NCBI GenBank assembly: GCA_025210345.1
Contig: JAOARX010000035.1
Location: 62,001 to 126,000 of the forward strand
Direction: 5' to 3'
DNA from: Pelagimonas sp.
Lineage (GTDB): Bacteria; Pseudomonadota; Alphaproteobacteria; Rhodobacterales; Rhodobacteraceae
DNA length: 64,000 nt
Part shown: positions 27,316-36,039 of the stretch, in pieces
How the letters are laid out: the number at the start of each line of letters is the position of its first letter
How positions within the stretch are numbered: position 1 is the stretch's first letter
Translations under genes and position numbers: made by a program
The notes under the pieces: model-generated
The model's input: only the letters and a program-made list of their open reading frames with translations
Told to the model about the DNA's origin: nothing
The model's database searches: none

Positions 27316-29786
27316 GGTTTGACCAGACGCGTGATCCCGACCGAGGCCGCCCGCGCCAGACCTTCGTCCAGCGACATCACCACGTATTCCCCGCGCCGCC
27401 ACAATTCGCCCAGGTCATCATAGTGGCGCGACAGCGGGTGGCCGGATTGCCCGGTCGAAATGACAAAGACCGAACTGTCCGGATCGGCAAAATCATACAC
27501 CCCGCGAAAGCCCGCCCCATGCACATTGGCAAAGGGATCGGGGTCGGTGCCCTTGGTGCGCCCGCGCAGAAGGGTGTTGTCACCCCCGGGGGTGCTTTGC
27601 TTGATGTTTACGAAATAGCGCAGCAGGGGGATTTCGCCCAGAACCGGATGAGCATGGGTGGCGGTGTGCGCGTCTCCCCAGCGCAGGGATTCCAGCGCTG
27701 ATCCGTGGTTTTCCGCAATCCAGACCAGCGCGTCATCCAGCGCCATGCGGGCGATGTCGGAACAGCTTTCTTTGGCCGCCGATCGAATGACGTCACACCA
27801 GACCGCGGCCCCATCCACATCGCGATAGACGCGTTCGATGAACAGCGGTTCCACATGGGTGTATTCATCCGCCAGCGGACCCAGTTCATCGCGGATCAGC
27901 CGGTCCTGAAGGTGACGCAGCCACGCCGCATAGATCAGGGGTTCCGGCAGGTGTTCCCCCATCTCACCGGTCCAGTCCGCCAGCAGGTTTAGCGCGATCT
28001 GGCGCTGGCGTTCCGGGGTGCCTTCGGGGGCGGCTTCGCTGGTGAACCACAGGTCTGCCGCGATCAGGGGCAGGATCGTGCGCGCGGTAAAGGATGTGGT
28101 GTCCAGCTGCGCCTCGATAAAGCTGTCGCGGGTGTGGACCTTGCGCCCCTGCATCATCCCGACCCAGCGGTTATAGCGCTGGCTGTCACCCCATTCGTGG
28201 CTGACATGCAAAGGATAGGGGCGGTCGATGACCTTGTTGTTGGTGTTGCCGACAATGCCGCCTTTGGGGGCGATGAACTGCGGGTTCTGGGCAAAGTCAA
28301 AGGTGCCTTGCCACCGGTTCTCGGCCAGCCAGCCGGGGGCGGGCAGGCGCCCCTGGCTTTGACTGTTGGCCTTGCGTTTGGGCATGGCCCCCACGGTGAT
28401 CAGCGCCACATGCTCGGCATCGGCAATCGTCACGTTCTGTGAGGGCGCGACATAGCGCTTTGCCGCCTCGACCACGTCTGCGATGTTCTGGGCCTGCATC
28501 ATGCCGATGGCCGCGCTCATGGTGGTGTCGCGCGGCGACAGGGCGGTCCACGCCAGCGCGACCACATGCCCGTCGGGGGTGATGGTCTCAAGGTCGAACA
28601 TGCCCGAGGGCAGCACCGGACCATTGTCGGTCCAGCGCAGGGTCAGGGTGACGGGCGTTTCATCCTTGATATTGACGATGCTCTTGCGGGTCACAAAGGG
28701 TTTATAGCCGTCGGGTGTCAGGTATTCTTCGGGGTTGTCAGGGTTGAGCTGTTCGAAAAACAGATCCTGATCATCCAGATAGCTGGACGTCAGGCCCCAG
28801 CCCATCTTTTCCGTGCGGCCCACCATGATGGTGGGGATGCCGGGGATCGACCCGCCGATCACGGCGTCCGATTGCAGGTTCATCCGCGCCAGATACCAGA
28901 TTGCGGGGGCGGTCAGCCCCAGATGCGGGTCATTCGCCAGCAAGGTCCCCCGCGACGCCGAGCGATGCGGCGCGGCCGCCCAGGCGTTGGACGCCCCGGC
29001 AAGCCCGCGGCGCGGCACGGGGTTCAAAAAGGCCTGGCGGCTTTGTCCGGGCTGGGCAAAGCGCGGCAGATCGGGAAATTGCTGTTGCAACAGGCTGGCG
29101 AAATCGGGCAGGGCGGTTTCGGCTTTGCCGGGCACATCGGGCAGAATATCGCTCAGACGCTGTGGATCATCCAGCAACAGCGCGGTGCGCGTGCGCAGCA
29201 CCTCTTCGCTCATGTGGCCGGAAAGCTGCAAGGACATGAGCTTGAGCAGCGCAATGGAATCAGCGGGCTGCCAGGGGGCGATGGCCGTGTTGAACAAAAA
29301 GAATTCCGGCGCGCCGCGTCCCAGGCTGTCGCTGTTGATCTCATTGATGCGGGTGTTCACGCCAGCGGAATAGGCCTCAAGCGCGTCCAGTGTCGCGGGG
29401 TCCTGGTGCTGCACCGATTGGACCGACAGATTGTACAGGTCCAGCCGCCGCAACAGCGTGTCGATTTCAACCGTGCGCGGGCCAAAGGCCTCGGACAGGC
29501 GGCCCTGTACGGTGCGCCGCATCATGGTCATTTGCCACAGGCGATCTTGGGCATGGGTATAGCCCAGCCCAAAAAACGCATCGCGGTCGGACAAAGACAG
29601 GATATGCGGAATGCCGGAATGGTCGCGTACGATCTCGATATCGGCGGTGATCCCGGCCACGGGGCGGGTCTTGTCATAGTCGGGCAGGGACCGCGACGCG
29701 AGATAATAGACCAGCAGCACAGCCAGCACACCCAGGGTGATCCCAAGGCTGACCAAACGAAAAAGCCATTTGAACACAAGCGCCAT
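27312..29786 (-). CDS. Penicillin acylase family protein (S45 Ntn hydrolase)
   Basis: An 824-residue N-terminal-nucleophile amidohydrolase precursor with a membrane anchor (residues 3-27, FKWLFRLVSLGITLGVLAVL). The alpha part carries EIVRDHSGIPHI and the AFFGLGYTHAQDRLWQM motif. Ser266 in AGASNAWAAAPHRS is the expected autocleavage point and catalytic residue, followed by GTLLANDPHLGL. Family members cleave acyl-amides including penicillins and acyl-homoserine lactones. The frame extends to 29954, but ATG 29786 begins the anchor. It is coupled to the downstream kinase-like gene. Confidence 0.9.
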   Translation of the reverse strand: MALVFKWLFRLVSLGITLGVLAVLLVYYLASRSLPDYDKTRPVAGITADIEIVRDHSGIPHILSLSDRDAFFGLGYTHAQDRLWQMTMMRRTVQGRLSEAFGPRTVEIDTLLRRLDLYNLSVQSVQHQDPATLDALEAYSAGVNTRINEINSDSLGRGAPEFFLFNTAIAPWQPADSIALLKLMSLQLSGHMSEEVLRTRTALLLDDPQRLSDILPDVPGKAETALPDFASLLQQQFPDLPRFAQPGQSRQAFLNPVPRRGLAGASNAWAAAPHRSASRGTLLANDPHLGLTAPAIWYLARMNLQSDAVIGGSIPGIPTIMVGRTEKMGWGLTSSYLDDQDLFFEQLNPDNPEEYLTPDGYKPFVTRKSIVNIKDETPVTLTLRWTDNGPVLPSGMFDLETITPDGHVVALAWTALSPRDTTMSAAIGMMQAQNIADVVEAAKRYVAPSQNVTIADAEHVALITVGAMPKRKANSQSQGRLPAPGWLAENRWQGTFDFAQNPQFIAPKGGIVGNTNNKVIDRPYPLHVSHEWGDSQRYNRWVGMMQGRKVHTRDSFIEAQLDTTSFTARTILPLIAADLWFTSEAAPEGTPERQRQIALNLLADWTGEMGEHLPEPLIYAAWLRHLQDRLIRDELGPLADEYTHVEPLFIERVYRDVDGAAVWCDVIRSAAKESCSDIARMALDDALVWIAENHGSALESLRWGDAHTATHAHPVLGEIPLLRYFVNIKQSTPGGDNTLLRGRTKGTDPDPFANVHGAGFRGVYDFADPDSSVFVISTGQSGHPLSRHYDDLGELWRRGEYVVMSLDEGLARAASVGITRLVKP

Positions 29787-29907
29787 TGTTGAGCATCCCT
29801 GTTTTACGCTAACTGGTTGCAATTGAATTAGCCTGCCCGCGCAGGATTTCCAAGCGCAGTCACACAGGTGACCCCAGGGGCAGGCGCCGCAACAAGGGAG
29901 AGATAGA

Positions 29908-30780
29908 ATGGCAAAGGTTGCATTTTTGGGCTTGGGGGTGATGGGATACCCCATGGCGGGCCATCTGGTGACGGCAGGACATGAGGTCTGCGTCTACAAT
30001 CGCACCGCCGCCAAAGCCGAGGCCTGGGTCGCAGAGCACGGGGGCACCATGGGCAAAACCCCGCGCGAAGCAGCGAACGGGGCGGATTTCGTGATGGCCT
30101 GCGTGGGCAATGACGACGATCTGCGCTCGGTCTGTCTGGGCGAAGAGGGGGCGTTTGCGGGAATGAATGCGGGCACCACCTTTGTCGATCACACCACCGT
30201 ATCGGCGCAGGTGACGCGCGAATTGTTCGCGGTCGGCGCCGAGGCGGGGATCGCCTTTGTCGATGCGCCGGTGTCCGGGGGACAGGCGGGGGCCGAAAAC
30301 GGTCAGTTGGTGGTGATGTGCGGCGGCGATCAGGCGGTCTATGACGCGGCCGAGCCGATCATTGGCGCCTATGCCAAATTGTGCAAACGCCTTGGGGACA
30401 GCGGCGCGGGCCAGCTGTGCAAGATGGTCAATCAGATCTGCATCGCGGGTCTGGTGCAGGGCCTGTCCGAAGGGTTGAACTTTGCCGAAAAGGCCGGGCT
30501 TGATGGCTGCGACGTGGTCGAGGTGATCGGCGGCGGCGCGGCGGGCAGCTGGCAGATGGTCAACCGCGTGGGCACCATGGTCGACGACGAATTCGAACAT
30601 GGCTTTGCGGTTGACTGGATGCGCAAGGACCTGGGCATCTGCCTGTCCACCGGGGATGAGATCGGCGCGTCGCTGCCGGTCACGGCGCTTGTGGATCAAT
30701 TCTATAAAGATGTGCAGAAACTCGGCGGTGGCCGCTGGGATACCTCGAGCCTGATCAAACGCCTGCGCGCGTTGGGTTAG
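29908..30780 (+). CDS. NAD(P)-dependent beta-hydroxyacid dehydrogenase (3-hydroxyisobutyrate dehydrogenase-like)
   Basis: A 290-residue protein of the 6-phosphogluconate/3-hydroxyisobutyrate dehydrogenase superfamily. The Rossmann motif FLGLGVMGYPMAGHL opens the protein, FVDAPVSGGQAGAENGQL is the substrate-binding signature, and the catalytic Lys lies in GAGQLCKMVNQ. The superfamily covers 3-hydroxyisobutyrate, tartronate-semialdehyde and glyoxylate/succinic-semialdehyde reductases, and I cannot choose among them. AGGGAGAG precedes the ATG. It is divergent from the penicillin-acylase gene with a 121-base gap between starts. Confidence 0.9.
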   Translation: MAKVAFLGLGVMGYPMAGHLVTAGHEVCVYNRTAAKAEAWVAEHGGTMGKTPREAANGADFVMACVGNDDDLRSVCLGEEGAFAGMNAGTTFVDHTTVSAQVTRELFAVGAEAGIAFVDAPVSGGQAGAENGQLVVMCGGDQAVYDAAEPIIGAYAKLCKRLGDSGAGQLCKMVNQICIAGLVQGLSEGLNFAEKAGLDGCDVVEVIGGGAAGSWQMVNRVGTMVDDEFEHGFAVDWMRKDLGICLSTGDEIGASLPVTALVDQFYKDVQKLGGGRWDTSSLIKRLRALG

Positions 30781-30783
30781 GGG

Positions 30784-30903
30784 CTAATCCTTTGAAAAGA
30801 AAGACCGGGGGCTGCATGTTCCCGGGTTTTTGCGGTTTCTTTCCGCCTTCGATGTTTTATCTGCAATTTCAGCCGTTAAGACTTCATTAGCACTTTTGCC
30901 CAT
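30784..30903 (-). CDS. Possible small basic protein
   Basis: A 39-codon frame beginning MGKSANEVLTAEIADKTSKA and ending in a Lys/Arg-rich tail (ERNRKNPGTCSPRSFFSKD). A weak GGAAAAGACA ribosome site precedes the ATG. The amphipathic helical start followed by a basic tail looks protein-like rather than random, but the frame is short and I do not recognise a family. It is convergent with the oxidoreductase and lies four bases from its stop. Confidence 0.35.
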   Translation of the reverse strand: MGKSANEVLTAEIADKTSKAERNRKNPGTCSPRSFFSKD

Positions 30904-31366
30904 TGTCTTTTCCACAGGTCTGCCTTTATGTTGCAATGTAGACCAGACCCAAGGTGCCATGGCCACGCGCCCGCACCACAAGATGGTCACAGGTTGTCCG
31001 GGCTTGCCCGACTACCCGCATGAGTTTCGCTGAAGCGTGATCGCATATGCCGTTCCCCTTCAGACCGATTGGGCCGAAAGGCCACTGAACCTTGCCCGCA
31101 TCGCGACAGCGACGGGCGAATATAATGGGCGCCAGGGCGGCGCGCCGCATGCTGAAACCGACCCGGATGGGGTTCAGGTCAGCGGGCAACCGCCAGAGGT
31201 GTCGGAGAAGAACCGCGATGACACGCGCGACGATACAGAGGACCGGAGCAGGACGCGACAGCGCCCTCCGCCTGTATGCGCCGGGTCCCCTCGCTCAGAC
31301 AAGACACACACCACGCCTCGCGGCACCACCAGGTCCGGGGGGCGCGTTGTTGTGCAAATGGATAAC
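30904..31366. other. Upstream region and probable long 5' leader of rne
   Basis: About 460 bases without a convincing gene. The plus-strand frame that continues into rne from 31037 has no conserved sequence before the MAKKMLIDATH start, so I treat this as promoter and leader. Long, structured leaders through which RNase E limits its own synthesis are known in enterobacteria; whether this leader does the same is inference. Confidence 0.45.
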
Positions 31367-34300
31367 ATGGCTAAGAAAATGCTCATCGACGCCACCCATT
31401 CCGAGGAAACTCGGGTTGTGGTGGTTGACGGAAACAAGGTTGAGGAGTTCGACTTTGAATCCGAAAACAAACGCCAGCTTGCTGGCAATATCTATCTAGC
31501 AAAAGTCACTCGGGTCGAACCGTCGCTTCAGGCGGCGTTTGTGGACTATGGCGGCAACCGCCACGGGTTCCTTGCGTTTTCGGAAATTCACCCGGACTAC
31601 TACCAGATCCCCATGGCCGACCGTCAGGCGCTGATGGAAGAAGAGGCCGCTTACGCCGCCGCAGCCGAAGAAGAAGACGAGGCCCCCAAGAAGCCGCGCA
31701 GCACCCGCACGCGCACCCGCAAATCCCGGGCCAAGGCGGCGGCGGATGCGCCTGCCGATACAACCGACGCCCCCACCGATGAGGTGGTCGAGGGCACCGC
31801 GACGGATGTCACCGAAGACACCCAGACCTCCAGCCGCGAAATCAGCGGCATGGAAACCATCGACCTAAGCGACAGCGACGGCGACGGCGACGATACCGAA
31901 GCAGGGGACGCGGGCGAAGGCCTGTCGCCCATGGAGACCGTGGCCGAAACCCCCGTGGTTGAGCCAGAAGACGAGACCGACGTCGCCCAGGCCAGCCTCG
32001 AAGAAGCACCGGAAGAGACCGCCAAAGCCGCTGCCGTAGAAGCGCCCGCGGATCAGCCCTCTGAGGCCCCCGCGCAAGAGGATCAGCAAGAGGTTCAAAC
32101 AGCCGATGCCGACGCCCCGACAACCGCCGAAGACGATGCCGAGGCCGCGGTCGGGACCGAAGACAAGCCCCAGCGCCCCATGGCAGCTTCATCTGATGAT
32201 GACGCCCATATCGTAAGCGCGGACCCCTCTGAGGTTACTTCGGATGAGGCCCCCCAAGCGGGCACAGAGACCGCAGAGCCAACGCCCGCCGCAGAGCAGG
32301 CCGCTCCGGAAACCCCCGCTTCAGAAGCGCAGGCCGCGTCCGAACCAACCGCCACAGCCGAGGCGGCAGAGCCCGCACAGGCGGACGACACGACCGCCCC
32401 CTCGCAACAGGCACAGGCCCCCGCAGAGACCGTTCCGTCGACCGCAGAGCAGACCGCTGACACCGCAGCACAAGATGCGGTTGCGGAAGGTGATGCAGAC
32501 CCCGCTGCACCGGAAACGGCTACGACAGCAGACAAAGACGGCAAGGCAGACAAAGACAGTAAGAAAGAGGGCAAAAAGCGCAGCTCCCGCTCTCGTTCGC
32601 GCAAGAAATCTTCGGCCGCAGAGCGCGATGAAACCATCGAATCCGTGGCGGATGACGACACCGAAGAAGACATCCGTCCCGTACGCAAGCCCCGCCCGCG
32701 TCGCTATAAGATCCAGGAAGTGATCAAAGTGCGCCAGATCATGCTGGTGCAGGTTGTCAAAGAGGAACGTGGCAACAAGGGCGCGGCGCTGACCACCTAT
32801 CTGTCGCTGGCGGGCCGGTACTGTGTGCTGATGCCCAACACCGCGCGCGGTGGCGGGATTTCCCGCAAGATCACCAATGCCTCGGACCGTTCGAAGCTCA
32901 AGGCGATCGCCGGTGAGATCGACGTGCCCAAGGGCGCGGGCCTGATCATCCGCACCGCCGGGGCCAAGCGCACCAAAACCGAGATCAAGCGCGACTATGA
33001 GTATCTTCAGCGCCTGTGGGAACAGATCCGCGAACTGACGCTGAAATCCATCGCCCCCGCCAAGATCTATGAAGAGGGTGACCTGATCAAACGCTCGATC
33101 CGCGATCTGTATAATCGCGAAATCGACGAGGTTCTGGTCGAAGGGGACAATGGCTATCGCATCGCCAAGGACTTCATGAAAATGATCATGCCGTCCCATG
33201 CGAAGAACGTGAAACACTATACCGAACAGATGCCGCTGTTTGCCCGCTTCCAGGTGGAAAGCTATCTGGGCGGCATGTTCAACCCGACGGTTCAGCTTAA
33301 GTCCGGCGGCTATATCGTCATCGGCGTGACCGAGGCCCTCGTGGCGATTGACGTGAACTCGGGTCGTGCGACCAAAGAGGGCTCGATCGAAGAGACCGCG
33401 CTCAAGACCAACCTTGAGGCCGCCGAAGAGGTCGCGCGCCAATTGCGCCTGCGCGATCTGGCCGGTCTGATCGTGATCGATTTCATCGACATGGACGAGC
33501 GCAAGAACAACACCGCCGTCGAAAAGCGTCTGAAAGACAAGCTGAAAACCGACCGCGCCCGCATTCAGGTGGGCCGGATTTCGGGCTTTGGCCTGTTGGA
33601 AATGTCGCGTCAGCGCCTGCGCCCCGGCATGATTGAGGCCACGACACAGCCGTGCCCGCACTGTCATGGCACCGGCCTGATCCGCTCGGACGACAGCATG
33701 GCCCTGCAGGTTCTGCGCCAGATCGAAGAAGAGGGCACCCGCCGCCGCACCCGTGAGGTGCTGGTGAAATGCCCGGTCGAGATCGCCAACTACCTGATGA
33801 ACCAGAAGCGCGAGCACATCGCCCAGATCGAAGCCCGCTATGGCATGTCCGTGCGCATCGAAGGCGATCCTTCGTTGGTCGCACCGGACTTTTCGATTGA
33901 AAAGTTCAAGACCGCCACGCGCAATGTCACGCCGGTCGAGGCACCGGTGGTGTCGGTGGACACCAAGCTGATGGAACAGCTTGATGAAGAGGCCGCCGAG
34001 GCAGATGAAACCGAGGCAGAGACCGTGACCCCGCAAGAGGACGGTGAAGACAAGCCCAAGAAAAAGCGCCGTCGCCGTCGCCGCCGGGGTGGCAAGAAGG
34101 ATGGCGATCAGCCAGAGACTTCGGGCGACGAAGGCGGAGAGGGCACTCAGACACAAACTGAGCCCGCAGAGACCTCAGAGCCCGAAACCGCAGAGGCGGC
34201 ACAGTCCTCTCAGGACGACCCGGTTGCCCCCGAGACGGAAGAGGACGACAAGCCCAAGAAAAAGCGGTCTCGCTCGCGGTCACGGTCGCGCAAGCCTAAG

Positions 34301-34864
34301 GCGGATACGACAGAAGGCGCGGATGCCGCGCAGGGTGCCACCCCGGCAGAGGGGACAGAGGCTGCGACAGCAGCGGATGCCGCGCCTGCTGATGCAGAGC
34401 CGGTGACACAAGAGACCTCTGATGAGGCCTCAGAGGAACAAGCCCCAGCCAAGGCTGAGGCCCCTCAAGAGGTTGAAACTCCGGAAACACCGGCCCAAGC
34501 GGACAGCACCGCGCAAGAGCCGGTCGCCCAGGCTGAGGCCCCCACCGATGCGCCCACCCCGGTGGCAGAGGCCGAGGAGGCTCCGGTCAAACGCGCCCGC
34601 ACGCGGGTCAAGGCTTCGGATATGATTGCCCAGATCATGGCCAATGCCGAGACCGCGTCAGACGCGCCCGAATCGGAGGCATCGGCCCCCGAAGCGCCTG
34701 AAGAGGCCGAGGTGGTCGCGGGGGACACCACTGAGGCAGAACCCGCTGCGCAAGAGGCGGCTGAAACCGCGCCCGAACCTGCGCCCGAACCCGCACAGGA
34801 TCAACCCGCCGCGGAAGAGGCGCCAAAGCCCAAGAAACGCGGGTGGTGGTCCCTGAGCCGCTGA
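31367..34864 (+). CDS. rne: Ribonuclease E with large S1-domain insertion
   Basis: The main mRNA-decay and rRNA/tRNA-processing endonuclease, 1165 residues. It starts MAKKMLIDATHSEETRVVVV; the S1 domain begins normally (QAAFVDYGGNRHGFLAFSEI), then residues 85-444 are a highly acidic Ala/Glu/Asp/Pro-rich insertion ending in an Arg/Ser/Lys cluster, after which the S1 domain resumes at RRYKIQEVIKVRQIMLVQVV. The catalytic metal Asp lies in VAIDVNSG (about 661) with a second in VIDFIDM (about 705); the zinc link is CPHCHGTG (about 762). The C-terminal third is disordered, with arginine-rich patches likely binding RNA or degradosome partners. Confidence 0.95.
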   Translation: MAKKMLIDATHSEETRVVVVDGNKVEEFDFESENKRQLAGNIYLAKVTRVEPSLQAAFVDYGGNRHGFLAFSEIHPDYYQIPMADRQALMEEEAAYAAAAEEEDEAPKKPRSTRTRTRKSRAKAAADAPADTTDAPTDEVVEGTATDVTEDTQTSSREISGMETIDLSDSDGDGDDTEAGDAGEGLSPMETVAETPVVEPEDETDVAQASLEEAPEETAKAAAVEAPADQPSEAPAQEDQQEVQTADADAPTTAEDDAEAAVGTEDKPQRPMAASSDDDAHIVSADPSEVTSDEAPQAGTETAEPTPAAEQAAPETPASEAQAASEPTATAEAAEPAQADDTTAPSQQAQAPAETVPSTAEQTADTAAQDAVAEGDADPAAPETATTADKDGKADKDSKKEGKKRSSRSRSRKKSSAAERDETIESVADDDTEEDIRPVRKPRPRRYKIQEVIKVRQIMLVQVVKEERGNKGAALTTYLSLAGRYCVLMPNTARGGGISRKITNASDRSKLKAIAGEIDVPKGAGLIIRTAGAKRTKTEIKRDYEYLQRLWEQIRELTLKSIAPAKIYEEGDLIKRSIRDLYNREIDEVLVEGDNGYRIAKDFMKMIMPSHAKNVKHYTEQMPLFARFQVESYLGGMFNPTVQLKSGGYIVIGVTEALVAIDVNSGRATKEGSIEETALKTNLEAAEEVARQLRLRDLAGLIVIDFIDMDERKNNTAVEKRLKDKLKTDRARIQVGRISGFGLLEMSRQRLRPGMIEATTQPCPHCHGTGLIRSDDSMALQVLRQIEEEGTRRRTREVLVKCPVEIANYLMNQKREHIAQIEARYGMSVRIEGDPSLVAPDFSIEKFKTATRNVTPVEAPVVSVDTKLMEQLDEEAAEADETEAETVTPQEDGEDKPKKKRRRRRRRGGKKDGDQPETSGDEGGEGTQTQTEPAETSEPETAEAAQSSQDDPVAPETEEDDKPKKKRSRSRSRSRKPKADTTEGADAAQGATPAEGTEAATAADAAPADAEPVTQETSDEASEEQAPAKAEAPQEVETPETPAQADSTAQEPVAQAEAPTDAPTPVAEAEEAPVKRARTRVKASDMIAQIMANAETASDAPESEASAPEAPEEAEVVAGDTTEAEPAAQEAAETAPEPAPEPAQDQPAAEEAPKPKKRGWWSLSR

Positions 34865-34878
34865 TCTGATACAAAAAG

Positions 34879-34900
34879 CGCCCCGCCACCGAGCGGGGCG
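34879..34900 (+). terminator. Rho-independent terminator of rne
   Basis: CGCCCCGC and GCGGGGCG pair around a six-base loop, followed by TTTTCTTTTG, 15 bases after the rne stop. Confidence 0.9.
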
Positions 34901-34953
34901 TTTTCTTTTGGGCGAGGGCTCATGTGGACGCGGGCTCATCTGGACGAGGTGTC

Positions 34954-35487
34954 ATGGCGCAGATCATCTTTTTGCACGGGGCGTCAAGCAGCGGAAAAAG
35001 CACCCTCGCAGGCGCCTTGCAAAACCGTCTGCCACGCCCCTTTTGGCATGTGTCGTTTGACACGTTCCGCGACAGCGGGGCGCTGCCGATGGCGCGGTTC
35101 ACCAGCGGTGAATTTGACTGGGACCAGCACAGGGCGCGGGTGTTCGACGGCCTACATGCGAGTTTCGCCGCGTTGGCGGATACGGGAAACGATCTGATCG
35201 TGGAACACATTCTCGATACGCCCGGCTGGGCCGAGGCCTTGCACCGTTGCCTGGCCTCACACGATGTGTTGTTTGTCGGGGTGCAATGTGCGCTGGAAAC
35301 GCTGCAAGCCCGAGAGGCCACCCGGGGCGATCGCCCCACGGGCAGCGCGGCGCGGGATTTCGACACGATCCACCGGGCGCGGGTCTATGATCTGGAGGTG
35401 GCCGGCGACGGAGATCTGAGCCGGGCCTGCGATCAGGTCATCGCCGCGTTGGACAGTGGCAGGCGTGTCTCGGAGTTCGCTCGCTAG
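34954..35487 (+). CDS. Chloramphenicol phosphotransferase-like P-loop kinase
   Basis: A 177-residue P-loop protein beginning MAQIIFLHGASSSGKSTLAG, where GASSSGKST is the Walker A motif. The later HVSFDTFRDSG and DLIVEHILDTPGW blocks, and VQCALETLQAREATRGDR near residue 120, match the chloramphenicol phosphotransferase (CPT) family of Zeta-toxin/kinase relatives. The frame opens at 34924, but ATG 34954 has GAGGTG ahead and starts directly at the P-loop strand. The natural substrate is unknown; the resemblance does not show resistance. It is monocistronic, after the rne terminator. Confidence 0.8.
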   Translation: MAQIIFLHGASSSGKSTLAGALQNRLPRPFWHVSFDTFRDSGALPMARFTSGEFDWDQHRARVFDGLHASFAALADTGNDLIVEHILDTPGWAEALHRCLASHDVLFVGVQCALETLQAREATRGDRPTGSAARDFDTIHRARVYDLEVAGDGDLSRACDQVIAALDSGRRVSEFAR

Positions 35488-35542
35488 GCTCAGGCCCCAT
35501 TCATCCGGCGCACTGACGGTGTAGGAATAATGGGGCCCGACC

Positions 35543-35761
35543 CTAGCCCTTGCGGATCCGCCAGCGCATCTGCGCGCCGGTCTGCTCTTGCGAGAGAAGC
35601 TCATGCCCTGCTTCGTGGCAATAATGCGGAATGTCGATCACGGCGGCGGGGTCGTCGGTCAGGACTTCGAGCACATCGCCAGAGGCGAGCGCGCTAAGAC
35701 GTTTGCGGGCCTTGAGGACGGGCAGGGGGCACAACAGGCCAAGGGCATCAAGCTGGGTCAT
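35543..35761 (-). CDS. TusA family sulfurtransferase
   Basis: A 72-residue protein of the TusA/SirA family of sulfur carriers, which pass persulfide sulfur from cysteine desulfurases to tRNA thiolation or cofactor synthesis. The active Cys11 lies in the signature DALGLLCPLPVLKARK; DPAAVIDIPHYCHEAGHELL follows. ATG 35761 begins the domain but has no clear ribosome site; an upstream in-frame ATG at 35797 is possible. It is divergent from ccdA across a palindrome-rich region, and ccdA, also in thiol chemistry, may be functionally related. Confidence 0.88.
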   Translation of the reverse strand: MTQLDALGLLCPLPVLKARKRLSALASGDVLEVLTDDPAAVIDIPHYCHEAGHELLSQEQTGAQMRWRIRKG

Positions 35762-35803
35762 GGCGTGTATGTAGTGCGGCTGCGGGCGTTGGTCCATGGG
35801 GGG

Positions 35804-35824
35804 AACGATTTTCGGAAAATCGTT
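35804..35824. repeat. Short dispersed palindrome, AT-cored (copy 3, variant)
   Basis: AACGATTTTC-G-GAAAATCGTT, a perfect 10+1+10 palindrome and close relative of 25905-25926. It is the first element of the hairpin array between tusA and ccdA. Confidence 0.75.
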
Positions 35825-35825
35825 G

Positions 35826-35861
35826 GAAGGGGCCAGCCCCTTCTGAGGCCCGGGGGCCTCA
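35826..35861. repeat. Two adjacent perfect GC hairpins
   Basis: GAAGGGG-CCAG-CCCCTTC (35826-35843) is followed without gap by TGAGGCC-CGGG-GGCCTCA (35844-35861). Both have perfect seven-base stems and four-base loops. They form part of a longer palindrome array. Confidence 0.75.
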
Positions 35862-35892
35862 TTCATCCCCGGGATATTTGGGAAGAGATGAA
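35862..35892 (-). repeat. Dispersed intergenic repeat (TTCATC element, copy 1)
   Basis: On the minus strand this reads TTCATCTCTTCCCAAATAT, then CCCGGGGATGAA. A close match stands at 61118-61149 downstream of pyrC. I believe this is a short intergenic repeat widespread in Roseobacter genomes, but that is from memory. Confidence 0.5.
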
Positions 35893-35917
35893 GGTGAAGA
35901 CCGAGTGGGATTGTGTC

Positions 35918-35959
35918 GCACCGGAGGTGCGCAAGGAAAGAAGCACCGGAGGTGCGCAA
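35918..35959. repeat. Two direct copies of a 17-base hairpin-forming unit
   Basis: GCACCGGAGGTGCGCAA occurs at 35918-35934 and again at 35943-35959. Each copy contains the hairpin GCACC-GGA-GGTGC. They lie 80 bases upstream of ccdA. Confidence 0.75.
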
Positions 35960-36039
35960 AGTGAGAAGGACCGTAGGAGCACGCGAATGTGACGTGATGT
36001 GCAGGTGACGGGACGGGGGCTTTGGTCTAGGGGAAGAGC

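Noticed and set aside
31037-31366. An extension of rne by 110 codons
   Set aside because: The extra sequence is not like any RNase E N-terminus; the conserved MAKKMLIDATH start lies at 31367.
32321-34156. Long open frame of 611 codons antisense to rne
   Set aside because: It is a shadow of the rne reading frame with the third-position bias of the opposite strand.
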